From: Chryseobacterium cupriresistens
GTDB lineage: Bacteria > Bacteroidota > Bacteroidia > Flavobacteriales > Weeksellaceae
Reading direction: 5' to 3'
Assembly (NCBI RefSeq): GCF_046614675.1
Contig: NZ_JBKKJT010000008.1
Coordinates: 99,519-163,518 of the forward strand
Length of the DNA: 64,000 nucleotides
Shown here: positions 17,943 to 27,438 of the stretch, piece after piece
How the letters are laid out: every line of letters begins with the position of its first letter
Numbering within the stretch: position 1 is the first letter of the stretch
Notes under the pieces: generated by a model
Told to the model about the DNA's origin: nothing
The model's input: only the letters and a program-made list of their open reading frames with translations
The model's database searches: none
Translations under genes and position numbers: made by a program

Positions 17943-18022
17943 GGCCCTTCGACAAGCTCAGGGTGACACCTCTAATACTAACTGTTTTATTTACTCATGT
18001 CAGGCTGAGCTTGTCGAAGCCT
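17943..18022. repeat. Inverted pair of REP-like repeats (copies 2 and 3)
   Basis: Copy 2 (17943-17970) carries CTTCGACAAGCTCAGG and copy 3 (17999-18022) the complement CTGAGCTTGTCGAAG, forming a pair that can fold with a loop of about 28 nt. It sits between the GIY-YIG start and the murG stop. Related copies occur at 36842, 37031 and 63920. Confidence 0.7.
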
Positions 18023-18029
18023 TTCCTAA

Positions 18030-19124
18030 CTATTTTATTACGTTAAAAATCTCGTCTACAATCTCTTTTGCGGCATTAGGTTTGGCAAAATATTTCAGAT
18101 TGTCGGACATTTCTTTTCTTATCCTTTCATTTTCGCAGATTTCTGATAATGTATTCCAGAATTTTTCCTGCATTTCAGTGTCTTTTACCATTCTGGCAGC
18201 ATTTTTTTCAACCAGGTTCATGGCATTTTTGGTTTGATGGTCTTCCGCTGCAAAAGGGAAAGGTACCAAAAGCACCGGCTTTTGTGCTACAGCCAACTCT
18301 GAAATGGCAATAGCTCCGGCTCTGGAAACAATGATATCAGCAGCAGAGTAGGCAAGTTCCATGTCTTTGATGAATTCTTTCAAATGAATGGAAACTGGAA
18401 GCTGGAGGCTGGAAGATAATTCTTTGTAATCCAACTTTCCTGTTTGCCAAATTAACTGATATCCTTTTTCTTTCAGATTCTCAATATTTTCTTTCCAGGC
18501 ATTATTCAATGTTCTGGATCCCAAAGAACCTCCTACAGAAAGAATCGTAAGTTTATCTTTATCCAATCCCATTTTCTCTTTTGCCTGAGCGGTTTCCTGC
18601 ATTCCTGAAACAATATTCTCACGAATCGGATTTCCCAGAAACTTTATTTTCTCTGTAGGAAAGCCTTCTACTTTTGGGTAGGCTGTGAAAACGGCTTTGG
18701 CTTTCTTGCTTAAAATTTTATTGGTTACCCCAGCGTGAGCGTTCTGTTCCTGTATGAAAATCGGAATTCCCATTTTGCTAGCTTCATAAAGAGCAGGTCC
18801 ACTGGCAAATCCTCCTGTTCCTACAGCAAAATCAGGAGCGAAGTTTTTGATAATCTTTTTAGACTTTGATAAACTTTTCAGAATCTTAAAAGGAAGTCCC
18901 AGGTTGGATAACAGATTACCTCTGTCGATTCCTGCGATATCAATTCCTTCAATTTTATAGCCTGCCTGAGGAACTTTTTCCATTTCCATTTTTCCGTTGG
19001 CACCAATGAACAAAAATTCTGCATCAGGAAATCTTTTTCTGATCTCATCAGCAATGGCAATGGCAGGGAAGATATGTCCTCCTGTTCCTCCGCCGGATAA
19101 TAATATTCTTAATTTTTTGTCCAT
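18030..19124 (-). CDS. murG: UDP-GlcNAc:lipid I N-acetylglucosaminyltransferase MurG
   Basis: 364 residues. It makes lipid II from lipid I at the inner face of the cytoplasmic membrane. Motifs: GGGTGGHIFPAIAIADEI at the N-terminus, FVGTGGFASGP-like AVGTGGFASGPALYEASKMG, and the donor-binding part SRAGAIAISEL ... PFPFAAEDHQTKNA. The stop codon falls 7 nt from a REP-like repeat; the start is 1 nt from ftsW. Confidence 0.97.
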   Translation of the reverse strand: MDKKLRILLSGGGTGGHIFPAIAIADEIRKRFPDAEFLFIGANGKMEMEKVPQAGYKIEGIDIAGIDRGNLLSNLGLPFKILKSLSKSKKIIKNFAPDFAVGTGGFASGPALYEASKMGIPIFIQEQNAHAGVTNKILSKKAKAVFTAYPKVEGFPTEKIKFLGNPIRENIVSGMQETAQAKEKMGLDKDKLTILSVGGSLGSRTLNNAWKENIENLKEKGYQLIWQTGKLDYKELSSSLQLPVSIHLKEFIKDMELAYSAADIIVSRAGAIAISELAVAQKPVLLVPFPFAAEDHQTKNAMNLVEKNAARMVKDTEMQEKFWNTLSEICENERIRKEMSDNLKYFAKPNAAKEIVDEIFNVIK

Positions 19125-19125
19125 T

Positions 19126-20364
19126 TTAAGCGATATCGTTTATTTCTGCTATACTTTGTTTTTTGCCCATTCCTTCTTCGTCATAAATCTGAATTCTTGA
19201 GCTTATATTTAAAATAATACCTAACTGTAAATAAGTCACCAGCATTGAGGTTCCTCCGTAACTGATCAAAGGCAGAGGCTGTCCTGTTACCGGGATCAGA
19301 TTCACCGCTACAGCAATATTTACTGAAAGCTGAATAAAAATCATCACCCCGAGGCTGAGCACGAGCAACGATCCAAAGAATGCCGGCATTTTACTGGCGA
19401 TCATTACAATCCTTATCATCATGATCAGGTATAAACTGATCAGGAATGCGGCTCCTATCACTCCATATTCTTCTACAATCACTGCGAAAATAAAGTCGGA
19501 GGCAGATTGCGGAAGCATTTGTTTCAATGCACTTTTTCCTGGCCCCATTCCGGTAATTCCGCCGTGTACAATGGCTGCTTTGGCCTGCATTACCTGATAA
19601 TTTTTTGCTTTTACACTTTCATCATCTACATCTGCTGTTTTGGCTTTGCTTGATGTAAAGGTTTCAATACGGCTCATCCATGTGTGAACACGGTTTCCAC
19701 CGATCATATTGGTATTTAAAGCAATCAATAAAAAGAACACAATGGCTACAAATGATGCGGAGATAAATCCTGCAATGTATTTCCAGTGAAGCTGTCCTAT
19801 GATAAGAACCACCACGGAAACCATTAAAATCATCAATGCCGTTGAGCCGTTATCTTTGGCTACCAATACAAAAACAAGCAGGATAGGCCCGAAAATATAC
19901 ATGATATTCTCTATCGGAAGCCTTTCCCTGGTGATCTTTTTGGTCAGATACCTGCACAGATAGATGATCAGCATTAAAAAGGCAAATGATGAAGGCTGAA
20001 AAGAGATTGGTGTTCCCGGAATTTTCAGCCATCTGGAAGCACTGGCTCCATCAATGGTTTGTCCGGTAAACATGGTAACAACCAACAGAATAATCATCAG
20101 GCCGAGCAAAATACTGCTGAGCTTTCCGATGTATTCATATTTTATAGTTCCTACCAGTCTCATAATGGCTAGTCCCAGAACTACAAAGAACATATGTTTG
20201 ATAACGTGGCCTGTTGTGGTCCCGTTATTGACTATGTATTCGAGATTTGAACTTGCAGAGTATACCGGGAAAATAGAGAAAATGGAGATCACAAGGATGA
20301 CCATCCAAAGTACTTTATCGCCCTTTAGAAATTCAAATCTGCTTTCTGTGTTCTGTTCGTCCAT
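19126..20364 (-). CDS. ftsW: FtsW/RodA family glycosyltransferase, FtsW
   Basis: 412 residues with about ten hydrophobic segments. SEDS-family peptidoglycan polymerase acting with FtsI at the septum. The conserved C-terminal block LIPVTGQPLPLISYGGTSML is typical. Position between murD and murG supports FtsW over RodA. Only one base separates it from murG, so the two are likely translationally coupled. Confidence 0.96.
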   Translation of the reverse strand: MDEQNTESRFEFLKGDKVLWMVILVISIFSIFPVYSASSNLEYIVNNGTTTGHVIKHMFFVVLGLAIMRLVGTIKYEYIGKLSSILLGLMIILLVVTMFTGQTIDGASASRWLKIPGTPISFQPSSFAFLMLIIYLCRYLTKKITRERLPIENIMYIFGPILLVFVLVAKDNGSTALMILMVSVVVLIIGQLHWKYIAGFISASFVAIVFFLLIALNTNMIGGNRVHTWMSRIETFTSSKAKTADVDDESVKAKNYQVMQAKAAIVHGGITGMGPGKSALKQMLPQSASDFIFAVIVEEYGVIGAAFLISLYLIMMIRIVMIASKMPAFFGSLLVLSLGVMIFIQLSVNIAVAVNLIPVTGQPLPLISYGGTSMLVTYLQLGIILNISSRIQIYDEEGMGKKQSIAEINDIA

Positions 20365-20386
20365 ATTTAATGCTATTGGCTAATGG

Positions 20387-21724
20387 CTAGTGGCCATTGG
20401 TATTTAATACCTGTTCTTTAAACTGGCGTCCTCTGTCTTCATAGCTTTTGAACAAGTCAAAGCTTGCGCAGCATGGAGATAATAAGACGGTATCGCCTTT
20501 TTTAGCCAGTGATTTTGAAATTCTCACTGCTTCTTCCATGCTTGAAGTATCATAAATAAGCTCTTTTTTATCTTTAAAGAAATCGATGATCTTCTTGTTA
20601 TCTATTCCAAGGCAAACGATTGCCTTTACTTTTCTTTTGACTAAATCTTCAATTTCGGTATAGTCGTTTCCTTTATCTAATCCACCAACAATCCATACGG
20701 TTGGTGTTTTCATACTTTCTAAAGCGTAGTAAGTGGCATTTACATTGGTTGCTTTACTGTCGTTGATGTATTTTACGTTATCAATTTCAGTAACGAACTC
20801 CAATCTGTGTTCTACGGCCTGGAAAGTCATCAATGAATGTCTGATGCTTTCATTGTTGATTTTTAATATCTTACCGGCAATAGAAGCTGCTAAGCTGTTG
20901 GCCACATTGTGATTTCCCAATAGAGACAATTCTTCAACTTTCATTGCGAATTCGTCTTTCATTTTAACCACAATTTCATCATCATTCACAAAACCTCCTT
21001 CCGTTAATTTCTCTTTGGTTGAGAAAGGAATCATTTTCGCCTTTATTTCAAGCTTTTCCAGAAGATTTTTACTCATTTCATCATCCTTATTGTAGATGAA
21101 GAAGTTATCATTCTCCTGATTTTCTGTGATTCGGAATTTGGCCAATGCATATTCTTCATAATTGTAGTTGTACTGATCCAGGTGATCCTGAGACAGATTC
21201 AACAATAAAGAAATATAAGGTCTGAAATTCTGAATATCATCCAGCTGGAAAGAGCTTACCTCCAGTACATAATATTCATGGTTTTCATCTGCCACCTGCT
21301 TGGCAAAGCTGTATCCGATGTTTCCTCCTAAACCTACATTCAATCCGTCATTTTTCAGGATATAGTAGATCAGGGAAGTTGTGGTTGTTTTTCCGTTGCT
21401 TCCGGTAATGGCGATGATTTTGGCATCTGTAAATTCAGAAGCAAATTCAATTTCAGAGGAAAGTCTGATTCCTTTTTCATGAATTTTATTGATGATGTCT
21501 GCCTTTTTCGGAATTCCCGGGCTTTTTACGATCCAGTCAGCATTTAAAATCCTTTCTTCATCATGGTTTCCTTCTTCAAATTCAATTTCATTTTCGGTAA
21601 GAAACTGCTTATAGTTATCCTTAATGGCTCCTTTATCTGAAAGAAATACTTCCAGACCTTTCTTTTTAGCCAGATAAGCAGCTCCGCATCCGCTTTCTCC
21701 ACCTCCTAAAACAACTATTTTCAT
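20387..21724 (-). CDS. murD: UDP-N-acetylmuramoylalanine--D-glutamate ligase MurD
   Basis: 445 residues. It adds D-Glu to UDP-MurNAc-L-Ala. Visible motifs are VVLGGGESGCGAAYLA (N-terminal UDP site), GSNGKTTTTSLIY (P-loop), INDSKATNVNATYYAL and LLSPCCASFDLFKSYEDRG. The final residues (NTNGH) are encoded inside a word-repeat (AATGGCCACTAGCC...) that continues into the spacer before ftsW, so the C-terminus may have been altered by repeat spread (inference). Confidence 0.97.
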   Translation of the reverse strand: MKIVVLGGGESGCGAAYLAKKKGLEVFLSDKGAIKDNYKQFLTENEIEFEEGNHDEERILNADWIVKSPGIPKKADIINKIHEKGIRLSSEIEFASEFTDAKIIAITGSNGKTTTTSLIYYILKNDGLNVGLGGNIGYSFAKQVADENHEYYVLEVSSFQLDDIQNFRPYISLLLNLSQDHLDQYNYNYEEYALAKFRITENQENDNFFIYNKDDEMSKNLLEKLEIKAKMIPFSTKEKLTEGGFVNDDEIVVKMKDEFAMKVEELSLLGNHNVANSLAASIAGKILKINNESIRHSLMTFQAVEHRLEFVTEIDNVKYINDSKATNVNATYYALESMKTPTVWIVGGLDKGNDYTEIEDLVKRKVKAIVCLGIDNKKIIDFFKDKKELIYDTSSMEEAVRISKSLAKKGDTVLLSPCCASFDLFKSYEDRGRQFKEQVLNTNGH

Positions 21725-21786
21725 ATTATAAAAGCTTTATGCTATAGGCTTTAAGCTTTAGGCTTATTGCTTACAGCTTTTATTTT
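21725..21786 (-). repeat. Low-complexity spacer between mraY and murD
   Basis: Degenerate words of the type AAGCCTAAAGCTTAAAGCC and AGCATAAAGC fill the 62-bp spacer. A similar composition (GCTTTATGCTTAATGC) recurs upstream of secA at 48285-48395. Confidence 0.5.
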
Positions 21787-23028
21787 TTATCTCATTTTTA
21801 ATGTGATCAGACATACAATGGCCAATATTACTCCGATGATAATCATTCGGTTCACGATTTTACTCTCGTGGAATCCTTCCTTTTGATAGTGATGGTGTAA
21901 TGGTGACATTTTGAAGAGTCTGTTGTTTTGAGCATATTCCAGCCCATATTTTCTTTTTCTGTATTTGAAAACAACTACCTGAAGCATTACAGACAGGTTT
22001 TCAATTAAGAAGATTCCGCATAATACAGGAATCAGCAATTCTTTTCTTAAAATGATGGCCAAAACGGCAATTACTCCTCCCAGCATCAAACTTCCGGTAT
22101 CTCCCATGAAAACCTGTGCAGGATAGGTATTGTACCAGAAGAATCCAATTACGGCACCTACCATTGCCACTGCAAAAATGGTGGTTTCTCCCATATTCGG
22201 AAGGAACATGATATTCAGATAATCTGCAAAGATGATGTTCCCTGAAAGATAGGCGAAAAGAGCCAGCGTGAGGAGTATAATGGCACTTGTTCCTGCTGCC
22301 AGACCATCAATTCCATCGGTGATATTCGCTCCGTTTGAAACGGCTGTTACAATGAAGATCACGATCGGAATAAAGACAATCCATGCCCACTCATGGGCAT
22401 CTTTATCATTCATCCAGAATAAAATTCCACTATAATCGAATTCATTATTTTTGGCAAAAGGAACAGTGGAAACGGTAATTTTTTCTGTAGGCATAAAGTT
22501 TTGCTCTACATTGTTCCTGTTTACCACTTTAGCATCTGCATATTTTCTTTTAACGGTAATATCCGGGTGGAAATACATTGTAATTCCGACAATTAGCCCT
22601 AATCCGACCTGACCAACAATTTTGAATTTACCACTTAAACCGTCTTTATTTTTTTTAATTTTCTTTAAGTAATCATCAAGGAAACCAATAGCACCCATCC
22701 AGAACATAGAAACTAACAACAGCACAATGTACACATTGGTAATTCTTGTAAACAGCAATACCGGAATGATGGTTGCCAAAATAATAATAAGCCCTCCCAT
22801 TGTAGGAGTTCCTTCTTTTTGTTTCTGCCCATCCAATCCCAGATCACGCACCAATTCTCCCATTTGTTTAGTTCTCAGGTAATTGATTACTCTTTTCCCG
22901 TAGACAAGAGCAATAATCAATGAGAACAGTACAGCCATTCCGGCACGGAAGGAAATGTATTTTAACATTCCTAATCCCGGAACGTGAATTCCATGGTTGG
23001 TTAGATATTCGTATAGATAGTATAGCAT
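21787..23028 (-). CDS. mraY: Phospho-N-acetylmuramoyl-pentapeptide transferase MraY
   Basis: 413 residues. The polytopic enzyme makes lipid I from UDP-MurNAc-pentapeptide and undecaprenyl phosphate. Motifs: GTPTMGGLII, FLDDYLKKIKKNKDGLSGKFK (Asp-rich), NITDGIDGLAAGTS and the terminal MSPLHHHYQKEG. About 60 residues between the fifth and sixth membrane segments (near VKRKYADAKVVNR) are an insertion relative to proteobacterial MraY and typical of Bacteroidetes. Confidence 0.97.
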   Translation of the reverse strand: MLYYLYEYLTNHGIHVPGLGMLKYISFRAGMAVLFSLIIALVYGKRVINYLRTKQMGELVRDLGLDGQKQKEGTPTMGGLIIILATIIPVLLFTRITNVYIVLLLVSMFWMGAIGFLDDYLKKIKKNKDGLSGKFKIVGQVGLGLIVGITMYFHPDITVKRKYADAKVVNRNNVEQNFMPTEKITVSTVPFAKNNEFDYSGILFWMNDKDAHEWAWIVFIPIVIFIVTAVSNGANITDGIDGLAAGTSAIILLTLALFAYLSGNIIFADYLNIMFLPNMGETTIFAVAMVGAVIGFFWYNTYPAQVFMGDTGSLMLGGVIAVLAIILRKELLIPVLCGIFLIENLSVMLQVVVFKYRKRKYGLEYAQNNRLFKMSPLHHHYQKEGFHESKIVNRMIIIGVILAIVCLITLKMR

Positions 23029-23071
23029 GTTTCTGTTTTTTATTATTTAAAAATTTAATTTATTTAAAGAT

Positions 23072-23449
23072 TTAAAGATTGGGCTTCTCAATATTTTCAC
23101 TTAAATACTTAATAAACTTTGATATGTTTGAAGAAACTTCTCTTGAAAGGACAATAATTTCTTCCGCTTTATTTTCGTCACCTAATTTTAATCTTTTACT
23201 TACAATCAGCATGCTTTTGACTTCAGCACAGCTGCCTTTCGCAATTTTTAAATATCTAATAAATTGTCTGTTATTATTATATTCTGAGCCTTCTGCAATA
23301 TTATTACTTATAGAAAAACTCGCTCTTTTTATCTGGTTATTAAATTCATATTCTTTTTCAAAACTTTGACTTTGAAGAAAAATATAGACTTTTTCAATAA
23401 GATCTAAGCTTTTGATGTATACAGGAAAATTTTCAAAATTCTTTGTCAT
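23072..23449 (-). CDS. Four-helix bundle protein (23S rRNA IVP/S23 type)
   Basis: 125 residues from the ATG at 23449; the longer frame uses a TTG at 23455. All-helical with the family block KRASFSISNNIAEGSEYNNN and a C-terminal Ser/Lys-rich helix. The family includes ORFs found in 23S rRNA intervening sequences, but this copy is not in an rRNA gene; such orphans are common in Bacteroidetes and their function is unknown. A passenger between murE and mraY, flanked on both sides by ATTTAAAGATTTAAAGA-like words. Confidence 0.85.
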   Translation of the reverse strand: MTKNFENFPVYIKSLDLIEKVYIFLQSQSFEKEYEFNNQIKRASFSISNNIAEGSEYNNNRQFIRYLKIAKGSCAEVKSMLIVSKRLKLGDENKAEEIIVLSREVSSNISKFIKYLSENIEKPNL

Positions 23450-23490
23450 TATCAAATTTTTAAATCTTTAAATGAATTCAATCTTTCAAT

Positions 23491-24951
23491 CTATTTGGAC
23501 ATTAATTTCCAAAGCTCATTAATTACTTCTTTGTCGTCAAAATGATGTTTCACACCATTGATCTCCTGATAGTTTTCGTGGCCTTTTCCGGCAACTAAAA
23601 CGATATCTTTAGGTTCTGCAAACTTGATGGCCATTTTTATGGCTTCTTTTCTGTCCGGAATTGAAGTGTATTTACTGAAGTTCTGTGGTTCAACGCCTGC
23701 TTCAATTTCTTTGATGATCTGTGCAGGATCTTCTGTTCTCGGATTATCTGAAGTGATGATTGCCAGGGTTGATTTTTTAGTGGCAATATTTCCCATTTCA
23801 GGTCTTTTGGAGTGATCTCTGTCTCCTCCGCAGCCGAATACGGTGATTAATCTTTCGTTTTTGGTTCTGATATCGTTGATGCTGTCCAGAATGTTTTCCA
23901 AAGCATCCGGAGTGTGTGCATAATCTACGATAAAGAAAATTCCACCATCGGATTTGAAGGTTTCAAATCTTCCGGAAACTCTTTTTAATTTGCTGATAGC
24001 CTGAAGAATTTCATCCTGCTCAAAACCTAGTTCAGCAGCAATTCCAAAGACAAGCAGTAAATTATATACATTGAATTTCCCGGTTAATGTCGTCCAGAAC
24101 TCTTTTCCGTTGAAGTTCAACAACATTCCGTTGAAATCCACTTCCAATAATTTCCCGTGATAGTCTGCCATGGTTTTCAAAGCGTAAGACTTCTTTTTAG
24201 CCTTGGTGTTCTGAAGCATGACATTCCCGTTTTTGTCATCCACATTGGTGATGGCAATAGCGGTATCTTCTAATTGATCAAAGAATCTTTTCTTTGTTTT
24301 TAAATATTCTTCGAACGTTTTATGATAATCTAAATGATCATGAGTAAGGTTGGTGAAGCCCGCTATTTTGAAGTGTAATCCTTCAATTCTGTTTTGGGCA
24401 ATTCCATGTGAGCTTACTTCCATGAAAGCAAATTCACATCCTTTTTCAACAGCTTCCGCTAAAATCCTGTTGATGGTAATCACATCAGGAGTGGTGTGGG
24501 TAGCCGGAATAACCTCTTCACCAATTCTGATTTCAACAGTAGAAAGTAAAGCGGCCGGATATCCAAGGTTTTTAAAAACATCAAAAAGAAGGGTCGAAAC
24601 GGATGTTTTTCCGTTAGTTCCTGTAACTCCTATCAGTTTTAATTTCTGAGAAGGATTTCCATAGAAGTTTGAAGCAAGATGACCAAGGGCTTTAGAAGAA
24701 TCTTTTACCTGAACATAGGTTACATTTTCCACCAATGTTTCAGGGAATTCTTCGCAAACAATTGCGGTAGCTCCCTTTTCAATAGCAGAGGCAATGAATG
24801 AATGTCCATCCACCACTGTTCCTCTCATGGCAATATAAAGAGAGTTTTTTGTAACCTTTCTGCTGTCGATCACCAACTCAGTTACCTCACGGTTGCTATC
24901 GCCGTGGATTTCCAGTACTGGGATTCTGTTTACTAATTCTGTTATAATCAT
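23491..24951 (-). CDS. murE: UDP-MurNAc-L-Ala-D-Glu--2,6-diaminopimelate ligase MurE
   Basis: 486 residues from the ATG at 24951 (MIITELVNRIPVLEIHG); an upstream TTG at 24960 is less likely. The P-loop is GTNGKTSVSTLLF. The substrate-specificity motif reads DNPR (TSDNPRTEDP), which in this family marks use of meso-diaminopimelate rather than lysine, so this organism should have mDAP-type murein. Late block AGKGHENYQEI is present. Confidence 0.97.
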   Translation of the reverse strand: MIITELVNRIPVLEIHGDSNREVTELVIDSRKVTKNSLYIAMRGTVVDGHSFIASAIEKGATAIVCEEFPETLVENVTYVQVKDSSKALGHLASNFYGNPSQKLKLIGVTGTNGKTSVSTLLFDVFKNLGYPAALLSTVEIRIGEEVIPATHTTPDVITINRILAEAVEKGCEFAFMEVSSHGIAQNRIEGLHFKIAGFTNLTHDHLDYHKTFEEYLKTKKRFFDQLEDTAIAITNVDDKNGNVMLQNTKAKKKSYALKTMADYHGKLLEVDFNGMLLNFNGKEFWTTLTGKFNVYNLLLVFGIAAELGFEQDEILQAISKLKRVSGRFETFKSDGGIFFIVDYAHTPDALENILDSINDIRTKNERLITVFGCGGDRDHSKRPEMGNIATKKSTLAIITSDNPRTEDPAQIIKEIEAGVEPQNFSKYTSIPDRKEAIKMAIKFAEPKDIVLVAGKGHENYQEINGVKHHFDDKEVINELWKLMSK

Positions 24952-25006
24952 CTTTATCAATAAGGCTTTGCCCTATTCCGGTTTAATGGATCTTCCGAAC
25001 CTTGTT

Positions 25007-26998
25007 TTAATTTTGCAGAGATAAATAAATTCTCTGGTTTTTACTTATCGTGGTGCCTTCCAGAGGGAATTGTTCTTTGATTCTTCCGACTCCTTTATAA
25101 TCGACACGGTAGCCTAAGTTTTCCAACTGTGGGATTACATTTTTCCCGATTAATCCTACCACATTAGGCATTTGTTTATCATTGACCGCTACTTTGACAT
25201 TAGGCTCCACCATTTTGCTAAGGTTTACCTTTTTGTCTACAAGCATTTCTTTTTCAATATTCTGAGGCGTTTTCAGGAATGTTTTTCCTGCAATTTCCTT
25301 AAACACCGGCGCTGAAACGGAACCTCCATAAAATCCTTTTGCGGTATTGGGTTCACTGATCATGACATAGCATGTATATTTTGGAGCATCAGCCGGATAA
25401 AATCCCGCAAATGATGCACGGTACTTCATTGGGCCAGGCAGCCAGTATTCAAATCTTGCGGTACCTGTTTTTCCTGCCATTTTCAGGTTGGGAGTAAAGA
25501 TGCTTCGTCCGGTTCCTTTTTCTACTGCTTTGGTTAATGCACTGGTCATCATTTTAATAGCTTTCTCCGAAGCCATTTTGTTTACCATTACTTCAGGTTT
25601 TGCGCTGTACATCACTTTTCCGTCTTTCATGATTTTATCAATGAATAAGGGCTTAAGCATTTTTCCTCCGTTGGCAACTCCGTTGTAGAAGGTTGTCAGC
25701 TGCAGCAGATTGATGTTGGAAGAATATCCGTAAGAAATAGAAGCCAGTGTTGCGGCATTCCATCTTTTATTTTGCGGTGTTACGATCTTCGGTTTTGTGA
25801 TTCCCGGAAGCTCGATATCCATTTTATCGAATAATTTCCAACGTTTCAGGTGATCAAGGAAAATCTGTGGCTTTTCAGCATAATACTTTGTGATCAGCTT
25901 AGCTGTACCCACATTACTGGACTTCGCCAACACATCACTGATATCGTATGTTCCTCCACCGTGGCCGTCAGAGATTCTTTGTTTTGCATATACCCAAACT
26001 CCGTTTCCTACATTTACTGTTGTATTTTCATCAATGAATCCGTCATCCATTGCTGCTAAAAGAGAAATGGTTTTAAAAGTAGATCCAGGTTCGATATTAT
26101 CTTTCAGGGCATAGTTGTAAGAGTCTTCATAATCTCCTGATTCTGTTCTTCTTAAATTAACAAGAGCACGTACTTTTCCGGTTTCAACTTCCATGACAAT
26201 TACGGTGCCATGTTTGGCTTCGAAATTAATCAGCTGTTTCTCAAGAGCAGAGTGTGCAATGTCCTGAATTCTAAGATCTAAAGTCGTATAAACATCCTCA
26301 CCGTCTACCGGCTCCTGAACCTTCCAGAAGTCGATAGGTTTCCACTGGGAAGAATTGATTCTTTGTTCGAGTCTTTTGCCGTCTGTCCCGGTTAAATATT
26401 TTGAGAAAGCACCTTCCAGTCCGGATTTAAGTTCACCGTTGTCCATACCGATGGTTCCGGCTCCGATTTCTGATGTTGCTAACTCTCTTTTATAGTTTCT
26501 GTCAACGATAAATCCCCCTTTATTTTTACCTTTTTTGAAGATCGGGAACTTTCGGATTCTGTCATATTGATCAAAATCAAGTCCTTTCACCAAAGTGTAG
26601 TACTGGTTTTTCTTTTTTTTCTGCTCGTCAAACTTCTTTCTGAATTCACTTCTTGGTTTTCCGAACATTTTGCTCAGAGAATCAGTAAGCGCTCCGATGT
26701 TGTTGGTGTACACCGTATCTTTCATTGTTTTGAAGTCAAGATAGATGTCGTATCGCATTACAGTGGTTGCAAGGATAGAGCCGTCAGAGGCAAAAAGGTT
26801 TCCGCGGGCCGCTTTTAAAGTGGCCTCACGATAGTTTTTATTAATGTAATCATCTTTTATTTCCTGGACATTGGTATTCTGAAGGATCACAATCCTTGCC
26901 AAGAACATTACAAACACGCACAAAGCTACCACTGCAAAGAGGTAGCCCCATCGTAACGTTTTCTTACGTTTATTGTCGTATTCATTTTGCTTTTGCAT
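25007..26998 (-). CDS. ftsI: Septal peptidoglycan transpeptidase FtsI (class B PBP) with PASTA domain
   Basis: 663 residues: membrane anchor at about 17-38, PBP dimerisation region (about 60-230), transpeptidase with S306-TFK, SSN (in AKSSNVGT) and KTG (in AGKTGTARFE), then a single PASTA domain (about 603-663). It crosslinks septal murein with FtsW. The start overlaps the end of ftsL by 17 nt, so the two genes are likely coupled. Confidence 0.97.
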   Translation of the reverse strand: MQKQNEYDNKRKKTLRWGYLFAVVALCVFVMFLARIVILQNTNVQEIKDDYINKNYREATLKAARGNLFASDGSILATTVMRYDIYLDFKTMKDTVYTNNIGALTDSLSKMFGKPRSEFRKKFDEQKKKKNQYYTLVKGLDFDQYDRIRKFPIFKKGKNKGGFIVDRNYKRELATSEIGAGTIGMDNGELKSGLEGAFSKYLTGTDGKRLEQRINSSQWKPIDFWKVQEPVDGEDVYTTLDLRIQDIAHSALEKQLINFEAKHGTVIVMEVETGKVRALVNLRRTESGDYEDSYNYALKDNIEPGSTFKTISLLAAMDDGFIDENTTVNVGNGVWVYAKQRISDGHGGGTYDISDVLAKSSNVGTAKLITKYYAEKPQIFLDHLKRWKLFDKMDIELPGITKPKIVTPQNKRWNAATLASISYGYSSNINLLQLTTFYNGVANGGKMLKPLFIDKIMKDGKVMYSAKPEVMVNKMASEKAIKMMTSALTKAVEKGTGRSIFTPNLKMAGKTGTARFEYWLPGPMKYRASFAGFYPADAPKYTCYVMISEPNTAKGFYGGSVSAPVFKEIAGKTFLKTPQNIEKEMLVDKKVNLSKMVEPNVKVAVNDKQMPNVVGLIGKNVIPQLENLGYRVDYKGVGRIKEQFPLEGTTISKNQRIYLSLQN

Positions 26999-27347
26999 CT
27001 GTACTATCCAGTTTTATTAGCAATTTGTGAGGGTGGTTTTCCAGGGTCATCAATGAATCCCGTGCAACCTCTTTCCCCAGTTCTGATTCCATTTTTACTT
27101 TGATCAGCTTACTTTGAGCGTAAGCGTTCCGTGATTTGTATTCTTCTGTTTCTTCCTTTAAGGCGTTTACAATTTTTATTTTTTTATTGACGAGATGGTT
27201 AGTATAAATCATGGCCATCATCAGAACGAACAAGAGAAGAAAATACTTGTAATGTATTTTGATCTCATCACGATTCAGAAAATTTCCTTTTATAATGTCT
27301 ATAAAAGTGAGTCTTTTCTGAGGGCGATTTGTTGTTCTTTTTGCCAA
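26982..27347 (-). CDS. ftsL: FtsL-like cell division protein
   Basis: 121 residues with a basic cytoplasmic N-terminus, one membrane segment at about 34-51 (YKYFLLLFVLMMAMIYTN) and a coiled-coil-like charged periplasmic stretch. Sequence similarity of FtsL proteins is poor, so identification rests on topology, size and position between rsmH and ftsI, the standard location. Confidence 0.85.
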   Translation of the reverse strand: MAKRTTNRPQKRLTFIDIIKGNFLNRDEIKIHYKYFLLLFVLMMAMIYTNHLVNKKIKIVNALKEETEEYKSRNAYAQSKLIKVKMESELGKEVARDSLMTLENHPHKLLIKLDSTDAKAK

Positions 27348-27438
27348 TTTATTATGTCAATTTGATTCGCAGTGAATTTACTTCGCGTCAATAGTCAGTT
27401 TTATTTTGCTAAATGATTCACGATTCACTCATTCACAT

